Below are positions 43,591-55,433 of a DNA stretch of 64,000 nt, piece after piece. Each line of letters begins with the position of its first letter. Within the stretch, counting starts at the first letter, position 1. Under the pieces are notes generated by a model. The model saw nothing but the letters and a program-made list of their open reading frames with translations. It did no database searches and was not told where the DNA came from. Position numbers and translations under genes: made by a program. Origin of the DNA: Valencia hispanica (lineage: Eukaryota > Chordata > Actinopteri > Cyprinodontiformes > Valenciidae). The stretch lies in contig OY747716.1 in NCBI GenBank assembly GCA_963556495.2, positions 47,572,318-47,636,317 of the forward strand. The letters run 5' to 3'.

Positions 43591-44589
43591 CCCAAAAAAA
43601 TCTATAAAATGTATATTTAGCCACTATTAACTCCAATTTAGAATAGAATAAAATTTGTCCCTGAAATTTAGCATATTGAAGTGACGGTGACAAGTGACAA
43701 ATAAATAAATAATGGTAATATTAAAAATAAAATAGGGTAGTAATCTCAAATATACAAAATAAGAAACTATTAAGTTATGGAAGTATATTATGCATAATGT
43801 AGAAGTGTAATAAGATAATTCTACAAAAAGATTATTTACAAGAATATAGCAGTGAGTCTCAATAACTTTAATAGACTTCCATATATTCACATTCAAGCCA
43901 GTAATATAATCATCTAATTATGAGATCAAAATCTCTCAAGCGATGAGTATGGAGCCTCCTTGTGTTTGACTGCAATAACCTGTTGATTACTGCGTTGGTT
44001 GCTCCTTATTTTTTAATCAACCTTCTGCCTCTTCGGTAAATGCAAATTAGGTCCATTTTAAGCCATGTTGACAGATTCCAGTTCATCTGAAATCCCCCTT
44101 TTGTTGTGAAATTATAATTTAACTTGTTCTAAGAGCGAGAATCTAAATGTCCACATATACCCCTAAAAAAATTAAGTTTTATTTAAAAAAATGTTGTTGT
44201 TTTTTGTTTTATTAAAAACTGCAAAAAGGGGTTTGAAAAGGAAAAATACTACAGCTGCAGCAAAAGATGTTATTGTCATCTTCCATATCATATCTCCTGT
44301 TAATGTTTATTTTTCATGCAGTGCAGAGCAGAGGTTTTAAATCTTTTCGGTTTTCCGGCATCTTTTTTGAGGAATTTTGCTCTTTTTAAATCATTTTCAG
44401 TCCTCTGCATCCATCTGATCAAAACATCCAATGCACTGTGCTTTAGATTATGGAAACATAAGAGGGCGAAATGGATAAAAGTGTCAGCCCATGATTGTTT
44501 TTCCTCATTAAAACTGTGTTCTCTTTAGTATTAAAAAAATATATATAGATTTGACAAAGTAAATGTGAACAATTTGGTTTTGCTAAACA
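43591..44589. other. Non-coding stretch, no gene seen
   Basis: AT-rich. Minus-strand frame 43627-43896 is low-complexity in translation and not credible. Confidence 0.45.
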
Positions 44590-44975
44590 AAAGTGTAATC
44601 TCTTCAGCCGTCATCTGTTGGGGTAGCAGCATCAGAGCCAGGGACTTAAAAAGGCTCAACAACCTGATAAAAAAGGTTCTGGTTCTGTTCTGGGGACGAC
44701 TGTGGAACATCTGGAGATGATGATGCAAAGAAGGATTCTTCTTAAAATCTAAATAGAATTATGGACAACCCTGAGCATCCCCTTCATGAGACTGTCATAC
44801 AACAACAGAGTCTCTTCAGTCAGAGGCTTCTTCAGTTTTGCTACAACACAGACCGCTACAGGAAATCCTTCCTGCCCACAGCCATCAGGATCCACAACAA
44901 TTCTTTAAAGAATTAATTAAATGAGCTACAACAAGACTTAATTTCCCTCTGGGATCAATAAAGTATTTTTGAATT
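44590..44975 (+). mobile_element. LINE 3' fragment (RKSFLPTA-type family)
   Basis: Third copy of the family at 34.0 and 40.7 kb. It starts TAATCTCTTCAGCCGTCATC and ends CCTCTGGGATCAATAAAGTA followed by TTGAATTGAATTT. Confidence 0.8.
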
Positions 44976-45491
44976 GAATTTGAGCCTATATGCCTATTTA
45001 GAATAAATAAAATAAAAATAAACGGATTGAGATTCACTACTTTATTGTTATATACACTTCAATGAACACAGCCAGGGTCTGTAACACACATAAATTATCA
45101 GTTCTTCTTCACAATAACGCTACAACAATGCAATAGATTTGGACAGCTGGCATGAACCTGAGTCACTACACCATCTAAATGTCACGCGACTCTATTAGCT
45201 CCAAGATCCTTTTACGCACACCACAAGGAAAAAATGTCCTACTATTTAAACACGTTATTGAACACATCCATTACGCAAAGAAACCAAACACTAAATAAAC
45301 TTTTTCTGTCTCCATCTTCAAACATTTGACACAACCCACAAGGAAATAATCTCAGACTATTTAAACGTTATTTAACAGCTCTCCATATCCATCACACAAA
45401 GAACACACGATAAAAAAAGCGCTGCATAAATAAATGAAAATTGCGCGGCGACACCATGCTCTTACTAAGAGCTGCAGGCAGGTTGCCCTGG
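44976..45491. other. Probable 3' flank of the hAT/ZMYM1-like element
   Basis: Contains two similar phrases (ACACAACCCACAAGGAAATA at 45330 and CACACCACAAGGAAAAAATG at 45217) with neighbouring CTATTTAAAC, an internal duplication of about 120-150 bp. No gene. Confidence 0.4.
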
Positions 45492-47522
45492 TTACAGGTG
45501 TCCAAATGTCGAGGTGCGCTCTGGGGTCGTGGAAATAAAGTCTCTCATGAGGGGACGAACGTCCAGGGAGTTCAGAATGTGTGTGTGGGCACGCATCAGC
45601 GACAGGTGTGTGAGTCTTGTTTGGGTCATGGTGCTGCGTACCCATGTCTTCAAAAGACGCAAGGCGGAGAAAGTGCGCTTGGATGAGGCCACGGAGATGG
45701 GTAGGCACAGACATAACTCGAACAGTTTTTCTGTTTCTGAAAACATGGCTGTTGTTTGTGGCTGGAGCTTTGTCAAACATGACGCTACATCTTGGACAGT
45801 GACACACTTAGACCCTCTGGCTTTTGTGACATCGGCAAGCTGCTTGGCGATGCTTGACCGCAGCATTTTGAGCTGGAGTTCAAGGTGGTCTGTGTCAATC
45901 TCCTCCGGGAGCTGAAGGGCCTCCAGATTGACGCTCCTTCCCTCTGCTGCTTTGATAACAGCCCTCTCTCGGTTTGCAGCAAGTTTCATACTGGCCTGAT
46001 CAAATCTTCTGTCCAGCTCCGCCATTATCACATCAACAGCCTCGAAAAAGCTTCGTCGCCAATCCTCTGTTTGTGCGCCATGCACCTCTGTCTCTGGCTG
46101 GCTAGTTTGGCGAAGGCGAGCTGCGGTTTTAATCACTCTAGGGGTGGTGGTGTCTGGCATTTTCAGGGAGGTTTGTGATGCGCAGGTTTCAACCTTGCGG
46201 ATCAGCTCGTCCACAACTCCATCATTCCAGAGTGTGGCTATTTGCTCTTTCAGCACACCTGTGCATTCCAGTGCACCTTGCACACTTGCTGTGGCACTCT
46301 GTAGGCTTGTGGCAACTGCTTCACAGGGCTCGAACTGGGCATGGCAGCATAAAAGACCAAAATATGTTCTCCCTTTTAAAGCCTGTTTGTAGAGTCCCCC
46401 AATCTTTGCTCTGCTGTCCCCCCCTGACCCTCTTGTCATCCTTCAGCTCATGCAGTGTTGTCAGGAGTGTGGGGTAAGCTGCAGTGAGGCGTTTAATGGA
46501 CATGTCGCGGATACACCACCTTGTCGGGCAAAGGCCTAAGATGTTGACAGCAGCCTCATCACAGCCAAAAAATGATTGGTAGAGCTGTTATCGCTTTGAT
46601 GACTCTCCTATCACAGATGAGACACCGTGAACAAAGATCCAAGTATCAGCCACAAGACTCACTTCACGTGTCGCTTCTTGGAGAATCAAATCCAGTGAGT
46701 GGTTGCTGCAATGCACATAGAGTGAGTGCGGCTTTAACTCTTTAAGCCGAGCTTGCACGCCTGAAAAACACCATGACATTTTAGCAGCTCCATCAAAACA
46801 AAATCCTGCGATGCGTTCAATGGGGATGTTTAGTCTTAATAAAACATCCTTGATGCAACTGAAGAGAGTTTCTCCAGTGCTGTCCCGGGCGTTATAAAAT
46901 CCCAAAAACACAGTGTGAGGCTCCAAGCTGCTGTCAACGTATTTCAGACTGCAGAACTGCTCAGTGTAATGTCAGTAATGTCAGTTGTACCGTCAGCTGT
47001 GAGGCCATAAAATCGGCAGTGCGATGTGTGGGCAACAATTTCCCTCTGGATAGCATGAGCAAACTTTTCAATTATTTCATTTTGTATAGTGTCTGACATC
47101 CAGTTGTCTCTTCCTTCTATCCACTTTCTCTCTTCAGGGAGATCATAGGTGCGCTCCAGCATCAGTTCATACAGTATTCCTTCGCGGGGGGTGTCACCCC
47201 TGAAGGCAATTCCCTTGCTGCCAAGGAATCGGGTGGTCCTGAAGAGAAGCTCCAAACAGTGTCGAGCAGTAGCCTGCTTTCTGGCATGAGCGCTGGATAA
47301 GCGAGCATCTATGGGGACATCATCCAAAGCAGCCAACTTTTATATGGACTTGCTGTGCAACTCTGATCTTTCATGCTCGTTGAATTTTTCAGTGGCTTTA
47401 CGCCAATTTGAAAAGCCGGCATTCACGAAGGGGTTGTCTTTCTTAAATTTGTCTCTAGGTATGAGTTTTTTCGCGACTGCTTTCAGGCAAACAAAACACA
47501 AAATGTGATCAGTCTCTTCCAC
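45492..47522 (-). pseudogene. hAT-derived ZMYM1-like / TTF-zinc-finger gene, broken
   Basis: Minus strand, 5' to 3'. 47522-47340: an N-terminal piece with ILCFVCLKAV and NWRKATEKFNEHERSELHSK, a TTF/BED-like zinc-finger region. 47336-46944: DUF4371-like part (ARHCLELLFRTTRFLGSKGI, YGLTADGTTDI). 46926-46588: transposase core (VFLGFYNARD, GFCFDGAAKM, LYVHCSNHSLDLILQEATRE). 46503-46321 and 46439-45492: the remainder, ending with a hAT C-terminal dimerisation-like segment (LCLPISVASSKRTFSALRLL). Frame changes occur near 46940, 46580 and 46430. It resembles proteins annotated as zinc finger MYM-type 1-like in fish, which are mostly hAT transposons. Terminal repeats were not identified. Confidence 0.75.
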
Positions 47523-48391
47523 CTAATGCAGCCACTGCCATCTAGCAAACCAAGCCGCTGCCACAGAACGTGAGAACGTTTCATTACCACAACGCCGTGC
47601 AGGAAATCTGAAACTGGACCTCGGCTGGAAGGGCTCCTCTAATCCAACAATTTAACTTCCGGGAACGTAAACCTGTGTTGATTAGGCCTCAAAGTAATTA
47701 AATTAAAATCCAAAATACACGTAATAGTCTACGTGTGTCAAAATAATTTCCCCAAATATTCATGAGGACTTCATAAATTGTGCAAAATATTTTTAATACA
47801 TTTAAAAAAAATCTCCCTCTCGCCACCAGCGGGAGGGAGATTTCCCGCGGCCATGCCTACAGGAGCTGTTATTAACATTTATGTCTCTTTTACATTTCAC
47901 TATAAAGTGCTTGGCTTGGGTTAAAAATGGGACGCAATGTAGTTTGTCAGAGTGGCGTTGCCGTAATGTGACGTTATCGGCAAGCGCAGGAACCCCGAAC
48001 AGATCTGGCTACCCGAGCAGATCTGGTACCTACACCGGCCCGAGGTTGTCTGGGTTTAGGGCCCCCTCCTGCTGTTGACGTCATCAACGCTAACCGCGTT
48101 TCAGTGCAGATTTGGTGGAAATCCGGGAGAGAGGGGGCTTAAATTTAACTGACCGAGCTTAAAACTGGTAATTATTTCTTGTTTTCTGAGATGTACTTGA
48201 GAACGAACCGAGCTCGAACTCTAAGCATCATATTGTAGCTATGGTAACACAACAATCAAACTATGAAAATCATTTTCACTTTTTTTCCAATTTCTTTCAA
48301 TTTAAATTCTAAACAGTTCAAAAAAAATTTAATTATCTATGCTGAAACCATTAAATCACATTTAATAGTAGGGATGGCAAGAATCAGGAGG
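47523..48391. other. Non-coding stretch with a GC-rich patch
   Basis: 47930-48130 is rich in CpG (GGCGTTGCCGTAATGTGACG) and includes a duplicated CAGATCTGG. It may be the 5' part of the hAT element or a small CpG island. No exon was recognised. Confidence 0.35.
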
Positions 48392-48399
48392 GACGATAC

Positions 48400-48798
48400 T
48401 AGGGATGTGTATTGGCAAAAAATCTGCCGATACGATATGTATCGCGATCCATGGGAGACGATACGATATAACTTGATATTTTGTGATACTATGACTATAT
48501 ATTGTGATTTTTAAAACTCAATTTAACAGTAGGAAAACTGTTACAGCAATTTAAAAACTCCAACCTGTTTCATACTTTAACACATTCAGTTTTATTACTA
48601 GATCTAGTTGATCCACTAGAACGAAGATGAAAACAGCCACAAACTACCCGTCATACTTTTAATTTTACTACAAAAGTTACTGTCATCATTAATGGTTCCA
48701 TTCAAATCCTTTTAAAAAAATGGTTTTGAATATTGATACAACATCAGGAAATAAAATATCGTGATATATCGGTGTATCGATATTTTCTTACATCCCTA
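48400..48798. mobile_element. hAT-type MITE with perfect 8-bp target duplication
   Basis: Starts TAGGGATGTGTATTGG and ends TTACATCCCTA, so the outer nine bases (TAGGGATGT) are inverted. GACGATAC is present immediately on both sides (48392-48399 and 48799-48806). 399 bp, non-coding. Terminal and subterminal GATACGATA/ATCGATAT motifs fit a non-autonomous hAT. It sits inside another ATCAGGAGGGACGATAC...GATATATCCTCCTGA repeat. Confidence 0.88.
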
Positions 48799-48806
48799 GA
48801 CGATAC

Positions 48807-49186
48807 GATATATCCTCCTGAGACGCGACACATTCATTTGTGCCCTTTATAGTGGACATTTTGTTCACCTTTATCTTCTTTACTATTTTGAGTTATCCTA
48901 TTAAGCCCTACAGTACTTTTTAGAGGACATCCTGGGCTTTCCAGTGACGTGCCATTTGATAGGTTTACATGCTGGAAAGTCCCCTTTTTTCCTCCATCAA
49001 AATGGCTGGCTTACCAGCAACCACATTTTATGAAAAGAAGAGAGATAAGTCAAATCATCTTCATCTTTTGCTATATCTACCATACTAATTATGCAAATTC
49101 TTGTTAATTAACATGTCAACAGCAATATTTTGACTATTGAAAACAGTTTAATGATTTATATTATGAAACAACGTGCTTTAATGAAT
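48807..49186. other. Non-coding stretch, no gene seen
   Basis: ATAGTGGACATTTTGTTC near 48850 resembles the inverted ends of the next element. Nothing coding. Confidence 0.35.
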
Positions 49187-49612
49187 GTCAATTGTGGAGG
49201 ACAACAGGACGGTTTTAGTGAATTGAATGACTTCATCGTTGTAGGAGAAATACATGAACCAGAAGAGATTCTATACAAGATAGTCAAGGGAGGTTAAGAT
49301 TTGGACCTTTCAGATTAGGAAAATGGTGAGGATTATTAGTTATTAGAGTATTAGTCTGTGATAGGGGGAAGATGGTGAAGACAGAGAGGAAGAAGATGCA
49401 GGAGAATCTGATGAAGGGACAGACTGAGAGCCAGAGAGGGAGCAGGAAAGTCCCTTGTGCTTTGTGGGAAAGAAAAAAGCTCATGAATAATTTTGTTTTT
49501 TTGATCAAATTGAATGTATTCTTGGGTTAATCTCATAAAATGCTGTTCATTTTTTGTTTTAAATTCAGTTGTATTTAGACGTGTATCGTCCTGTTGTCCA
49601 CTACAATGGACA
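49187..49612. repeat. Element with imperfect inverted ends
   Basis: GTCAATTGTGGAGGACAACA followed by GGACGG near 49187 matches the reverse complement of the sequence ending at 49612 (GTCCATTGTAGTGGACAACA, GGACGATAC). The interior is not coding. The true ends may lie further out. Confidence 0.45.
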
Positions 49613-50039
49613 TGCTGTAAAATCAAAATGAAAAAATATGTTAAATGTTAAGGTGTTCTTTTTGGCCAAAGTAGATAGGAAATAACATAAAAGAAAATAA
49701 AAACACTTTTCTTTGGGGGGTTTTCTTTAATTGAATTAATTTACAATTGAATTAATTTACAATTATGTACAAAATATATGTTTGTTTAATGTCAAAGAAG
49801 ACTAGATGAAGGCAAAATGTTTTTAATATGATGAATGTGCATCAACAGGCCTTAGTGGAGTATATACATTGCCTTGCTGGTGTATTGGTATGAATCAATA
49901 GTCTAAAAGAGTTCTTCACACAGTTGTCTGATTTTAGGGTGATGACGGGAATCTGTTGATTTTCAGTTTGACCAGCCCTGGTTAGTTATTTGCAGGTAAA
50001 CAAACGTAATTTTTTTTTTTTATCACTAAACACCTCGTA
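49613..50039. other. Non-coding stretch, no gene seen
   Basis: AT-rich with a short direct repeat of TTGAATTAATTTACAA at 49731-49762. Confidence 0.45.
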
Positions 50040-51240
50040 CTGGATCCTAAAAGGCTGTCCTGGGTCGGACTCTCTGGTAAAGTACTTGGCTGGTTCGAGT
50101 CTTACCTAAAGAACAGGGACTTCTTTGTTTCAATAGGAAACTTTTCATCAGAACAAACAGAAGTCACATGTGGGGTGCCCCAGGGCTCCATCCTGGGGCT
50201 CCTCTTATTTAATATCTACATGCTCCCGCTAGCCCAGATTAAAACCACCAATAAGATTAGCTACCATAATTATGCAGATGATACTCAGCTCTACATTACG
50301 ATGTCACCAGGTGACTTTGAACCCATCCAAACCCAAAGTAAATGCATCTAACAAATAAATGGATGGATGTGCCATAACTTTCTCCAGCTGAACAGAAACA
50401 AAACAGAAGTAATTACTTTTGGACCTAAAGAGGAACGATCTAGAGTCAGCCCACAGCTTCAGTTAATCCAGCTAGAAACTACGGATCAGGCCTGAAATCT
50501 AGGTGTAGTAATGGACTCAGATCTGAACCTCCAGGGTCACATAAAGGCAATAACAAGGTCAGCCTTCTATCACCTGAAGAACATTTCTAGGATTAAAGGA
50601 CTGATGTCGCAACAGGACCTTGAAAAACTCATCCACGTGTTTATCTTTAGTCAGATTGATTACTGCAACAGCGTCTTCACAGGTCTGCCTAAAAAGTCAA
50701 TCAGACAGCTGCAGCTGATCCAGAACGCTGCTGCTCGTGTTCCTCACTAGAACCAGGAAAGTAGAGCACATCACCCCAGTTCTAAAGTCCTTACACTGGC
50801 TCCCTGTAGCTCAGAGAATAGACTTCTAAATACTTTTACTAGTTTATAAATCATTAAATGGCTTAGCACCAAAATATGTTGAAGATCTACTTTTACTATC
50901 ACAACCCCCCCCCAGACCACTCAGGTCCTCTATTTCTAGTCTACTCAACATCCCTAGAATCAGAACCAAACATGGAGAAGCAGCTTTCAGTTTCTATGCT
51001 CCTCTAATCTGGAACAAACTTCCAGAAAACTGCTGAAACACTGAGTTCTTTTAAATCACAACTAAAAACGTCTCTGTTTAGAACTGCTTTGTGTGTGCCT
51101 CTTGCTTTGTTGCTGTTCAAATTTATATGCTTTCTCTGTGTTTTACTGCTATTTTTATTTTACCTCTTAATCATGTAAAGCACATTGAATCACCTTGTTG
51201 TTGAAAGTGTTGCTATACTTATAAAATTGCCTTGCCTTGT
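50040..51240 (+). mobile_element. L2-type LINE, 5'-truncated
   Basis: Decayed ORF2 from [20 protein letters not shown] (50074 on) and [11 protein letters not shown] through [11 protein letters not shown] (catalytic YADD intact) to [40 protein letters not shown] and the SFYAPLIWNKLP region. The tail ends near 51240 in the GTAAAGCACATTGAATCACC type. It has stops and small deletions. Same family as 28.6-29.7 kb. Confidence 0.85.
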
Positions 51241-51401
51241 CAAAATCGTAGTGATCAGAAACTGATCTAATGTCACTGCTGACCTTAAATTTACAGATTT
51301 TATCAGCTTTCTTAAGTATTTCAGACGTTGTTACAACCCGGCTCATAATTTATGGTCGTCTGGGACATCACTACCCCAAACACTGTCATGCTTTTGAACT
51401 T
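51241..51401. other. Short spacer between LINE and retroviral remnant
   Basis: No recognised feature. Confidence 0.3.
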
Positions 51402-52536
51402 CTATTTTGCTTTGAGACCGTTTATTCCTACTTTCATTTTTATCTGAATCAGTTTTGTGGTAATTATGAATTTGTGATCAGTTAATCCTACTGGCGCGCA
51501 TACTCCACCCCAATTTTCAGGCAAATACACATATACCTTGTGTCCACATAGCCAGTATATGTCATCTATTGGTTTTGTGCCCTTTTTCCCAGGTAACGCT
51601 GCATTATCCCAGTTTACAAACGAATAATTTCCTACGGGGGGAGTACTGGTAGAATACAAAGAACTAATATTACACGGGCAGGTCTCATTTTGATCTAAGG
51701 TTTGACTTATAGTGTAACTACTATGGACACACTTTTTAGGGGTGTACAATTTGTGGCATCTAAACGGAGACAATCGTCCTGGATTCCTTGTCCCGTTGCT
51801 ATGAAAACAAGCTGGAAAAGTCATAGAGGATTTTAAATGTGCAACCCCCAAAAAAGATTATGGAAACGTTGCAAGTGGTTCAAGTGCAGTAAGGAGTTTA
51901 TACGCTGTGAAATTTTGAGGACACAAGTAGGACACTAAACTACAGTTGTTCCAGTTAATCTGATGACGGCCATAGTGCTTCACATCAGTGTGGAATACAC
52001 AAAAAGAACTCCTAAATGACAATGGGAATGGATCCAATACGGGTTGAGAGGAGCTCTTTGGCATGATAGAGACACACATAGCAGTTAGAATAATTCTTCG
52101 ATCTTGCAAGAACCTCCACATAGTTATACCACTGATTAAGATGGTATCTATGCAGAGGGTCTTCATTTTTAACGCCTAAATGAGGGTCTGATACCCATCT
52201 TTTGCCACGTTGTATTATCCGGATATTTGAGTGGTTTTTGGAATTTATCGAGCTGTTAGGACGCAGGCGGTTGTCTGTGTTTTGACAGTAAGCTGCATGT
52301 CTGTAGGGCCAGTCGCAATTCAGAAACAATATAACATTCAATATTAATAATAGTACAAAAAACACGCAGCTTAAAACCGTCCAATTACCCCAAATAGGAT
52401 CAGTTAGGGGATTTCTTCCCAACCTCCTGTAGCTAAACATTGTCAATCCGTATAATTTGCACAAAACCTTAAGCTTTAATATTTTTTTAAATAGAATGTA
52501 AATGATAAAAAATATGAGCATTAAAATTAAATACAC
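51402..52536 (-). pseudogene. env (ERV remnant): Endogenous retrovirus envelope, surface-subunit region, broken
   Basis: Minus strand, 5' to 3'. A frame from 52536 begins with cytoplasmic and transmembrane leader-type sequence (WTVLSCVFFVLLLILNVILF), then a cysteine- and N-glycosylation-rich ectodomain. After a frame change near 51860-52010 it continues to 51402 with several N-x-S/T sites and the segment DIYWLCGHKVYVYLPENWGG. The latter resembles the end of the surface subunit in fish retroviral envelopes. The fusion peptide and transmembrane subunit are absent; the sequence stops before them. It follows the integrase in the order expected for pol then env. It is a dead fragment. Confidence 0.65.
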
Positions 52537-53038
52537 TTAAAGGCAGCGGTCCTTCTTATTATTTTAGCAAAACTGGTAATACTCTGTTCTGCCCCTTGGA
52601 AAATGTGACCTTTTCTCAGCCTGCTTATTCCCACATCATGATGCTGCCGTTTTTTATTTTTCTAAAATAGTGATGCAGTTGCAGTTATTTAAAAAATGCA
52701 AATAAAATCTTTTAAAGGTACGTAGATAAAATCAAGCTAAGCTGAAAAATATTAATGATAAGATGTAAAATAAGATAAAATGTAAAGATGCTCTTCAGTT
52801 TCTGTTTGCTGTCCTCCACTCGCTCGAGGCTGCTGCAGAAACTCTTTTCTTCTCTTTTCCTTTGATCTTCAGGGAATATTTAACCAGCCTTTATAAAATG
52901 TATGTATTTTTTTTATGTTTGCAGGCTTAAGAATTAAGTACCCCTTATCCTCTTTAGGAATGATCTAACCCCTGATCACTCCTCCCGACAGATTTTCTTC
53001 AGAGAATAAAAGCCGGGCTCGATAGCACCTAAGAACTT
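52537..53038 (-). other. Spacer between retroviral pol and env remnants
   Basis: No long frame. Contains a tiny Tc1 scrap at 52636-52650 and T-rich tracts. Confidence 0.4.
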
Positions 53039-54061
53039 TTACTCTCCCTCTGTTGTCCTCTTCAGGGCCTCCCTTACTTCTGTGAGGGACCGTTGTGGTT
53101 CAGATGCAGGAGAACACTGATTCCAATGATACCAGGTCCTGCCCTTCCCCTTCAGTTGAACAGCATGAGTGGTTCTGGCAGTAACTTGGTAGGGACCCGT
53201 CCACCTGGGTTCATGCCACTTCCTTTCAATGACTTTCAACCACACCCAGGCAGCTTCACTGGGGAGTGGAGCTGGGCCCTGTACTGCAGAAAGATTTTAC
53301 CAAAGCTTTTAAGATGTGATAGTCAGAGGATGGGTTCTGAGGGGTCGGGTCAGTCACAGTCCGAAGTTGTGCAAACGGTCCGCTAAATACCCTGCCAGTC
53401 AGTAACTCGCAAGGTGTAAGTCCTTTAGTCCTGCAAACTGATGACCTGACAGTGACCAGAGTGCTGTCGGAAGGACATCTATCCACGTCAGTCCTGTTTG
53501 TGTCATTATTTTAGCTATTTTGGTTATAAGATTCTGGTTCATTCTTTCCACTGACCCCTGAGACTGTGGATGATACACAGTCCCAAATTTGTGGGTTAAT
53601 CCCAGCTGTTTTTCTACAAACTGAAGATGCTGATTTTTAAAAAGTGTTCCTGAATCACTTCGCACAGTTCGAGGAAAACCGTGCCAGGGAATGTAATAAT
53701 TAATCAAGCACTTAACAACAGTTTCACTATCCTCACGCTTGGCTGGCCAGGCTTCTGGCCAGCCTGTCAGTGGATCAGTCAGAACCAGAAGGTACTTATA
53801 GGCCTTCACCGGTATTCCCATATCAGTGTAATCAATGACAACTTCTTCACCAGGACGTGATAATTTTTTAAAGGACCCCATTTCAGGTTTAAAGCTGGGT
53901 TTAGGATTAAATTCACCACACAGTTTACATTCATGTAAAAAATGTTTTATCCACTCTGTCATGTAATGGTGCCACCAAAAACATAAATGTATTTTCATCT
54001 GAGCGGCACCTACATGGGCCAAGCCATGTGCTTCTTGGAGAATCTCAGATTTCATGTTCAA
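53039..54061 (-). pseudogene. pol (ERV remnant): Endogenous retrovirus pol, integrase region, broken
   Basis: Minus strand. 54061-53399 carries the zinc-binding HHCC domain (EAHGLAHVGAAQMKIHL ... HECKLC) and the catalytic core: VVIDYTDMG (first Asp), TVRSDSGTLFKN (second Asp) and HPQSQGSVERMN (Glu). It breaks near 53480-53520. The end of the core continues at 53486-53256 (LTPCELLTGR). The C-terminal DNA-binding part is at 53245-53039, with the GPY/F-type motif RWTGPYQV. All three catalytic acids are present, but the gene is in at least three frames. Protease, RT and gag are not seen intact to the right. Confidence 0.8.
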
Positions 54062-54290
54062 GGTAACGCTGGACGACCATCTGGGCTACGCCAGAGTCCC
54101 TGAGATTGTACTGCTCCCCTTTGTAGCCAAACAGATTTTTCTTGAGGCGCAGCATTGTTCCTCCATGTTTTCAGTATCTTCTGCCACCATCATGGGCGTA
54201 ACAACCGCGGGGTACACGTGTGACATGTCCCCCGCACTTCCCGTGTCGGTGCCATGCGTCCCCCGCACTTTTTTTCAGCCTTTACAGCTG
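54062..54290 (-). pseudogene. Upstream pol segment of the same retroviral remnant
   Basis: A minus-strand frame 54268-54086 (RKICLATKGSSTISGTLA) lies just upstream of the integrase and probably belongs to the RNase H-integrase junction. Beyond about 54290 nothing retroviral is recognised. Confidence 0.35.
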
Positions 54291-54920
54291 TCTTAACCGT
54301 TAATGTGTGGTAACAGATTTTTCCGAGCCGTCTTTGAACGCACCGTAAGCTCTAACGCAGCCAGTGGGTCATGGTCAAGTGCTGGAGAGAGCAGAGAGAT
54401 CAGTGCAGCACAACATGTTAAACCAACCAGCAAAAGACAAAAAACTTTGGATAGTTTCTTCCATACAAGCTGTGGAAGTTGAGTTATGCTGTTGCGTGCA
54501 GATGACATTAGCTAAAGGATGGGTTAGATACCGGCAGGTATCATCATTTTCAAAATATATTAGAAATCATAGCACTTACATATTCTCATTGTTATGGGGG
54601 AAACTTCACATCAATTTCTTTTCAAAGAGATCACAGCCATGTCTTTACTCAAAATGGTTTAAGAACAGCTTTAATTTTAATGCGGGTATGCGTTTTTGAA
54701 ACATTTGGGGCGAAAACTGCAAGAATGTTAATCCTAATGTTGGTGTTTAGCTAAGCTTTGTTACCTTGCTAGTTCATGCTAGTAATTAATCCAATTCTCT
54801 GCAATTTCTCTGCAATTTCCAAGTAGAACTAGTGCTCACTATTGCTTTACCACAAGGAAACACTTCGTGACCGTTCCTTTCTGACCCATGGGTCACATCC
54901 TGTGCTAACACTTTTCTGCA
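54291..54920. other. Non-coding or unassigned stretch
   Basis: A minus-strand frame at 54508-54293 has a hydrophobic segment (FCLLLVGLTCCAALISLL) of unknown meaning. On the plus strand, 54432-54461 reads KRQKTLDSFF, a PCNA-binding-like QxxLxxFF pattern seen in several transposase families, ending at a stop soon after. Neither is a secure gene. Confidence 0.25.
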
Positions 54921-54929
54921 TTTAGTTAA

Positions 54930-55433
54930 TTTTTTTAGCACACAACCCCTTCATTCTAACAATTCCAACAGTTGATCTATTTGCAACAAGCCTATTGGCA
55001 ATTGCCCCGTAGCTCTTGCCAGCCTCGTGGAGGTCTACAATTTTGTCTCTGGTGTCTTTAGACAGCTCTTTGGTCTTACCCATGGTAGTAGTTGGAGTCT
55101 GACTGACTGTGGGGTGGACAGGTGTCTTCAACAAGCTCAGACAGATGCTACTAATTTAGATTAATAGGTGGAGTAGACTTATTAAAAGCAGGGTAAACAG
55201 GTCTTTGAAAGCCAGAATTCTTGCTGATTGCCAGGTGTTCAAATACTTATGTGCAGCAATAAAACACAAATAAATTCTTTAAAAGTCAGACAATATGATT
55301 TCCTGAATTTAAAAAAATACACCGTCTCTCACAGTGGAAATGCACCTACAATGTGAATTTCAGACCCCTCCATATATTCAAAGTGGGAGAACTTGAAAAT
55401 CACAGGGTGTTGAAATACTTCTGTTCCTCACTG
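54930..55433 (-). mobile_element. Tc1-like transposon, 5' half only
   Basis: The right end CTCACTG is followed by TA (55434-55435). About 350 bp of terminal-repeat and leader sequence (CAGTGAGGAACAGAAGTATT on the minus strand) lead to ATG 55083-55081 of a transposase start, [20 protein letters not shown] then AGKSYGAIANRL. This is the first helix-turn-helix of a Tc1 transposase. The sequence breaks off near 54930, so the catalytic part and the left end are missing. Confidence 0.75.

Noticed and set aside
45441..46477. Several plus-strand open frames over 1 kb
   Set aside because: All are antisense to the hAT/ZMYM1-like coding sequence, which has recognisable motifs.
49284..49626. Two minus-strand frames of 74 and 91 aa
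   Set aside because: They fall between imperfect inverted repeats of a non-autonomous element and have low-complexity translations (SLALSLSLH).
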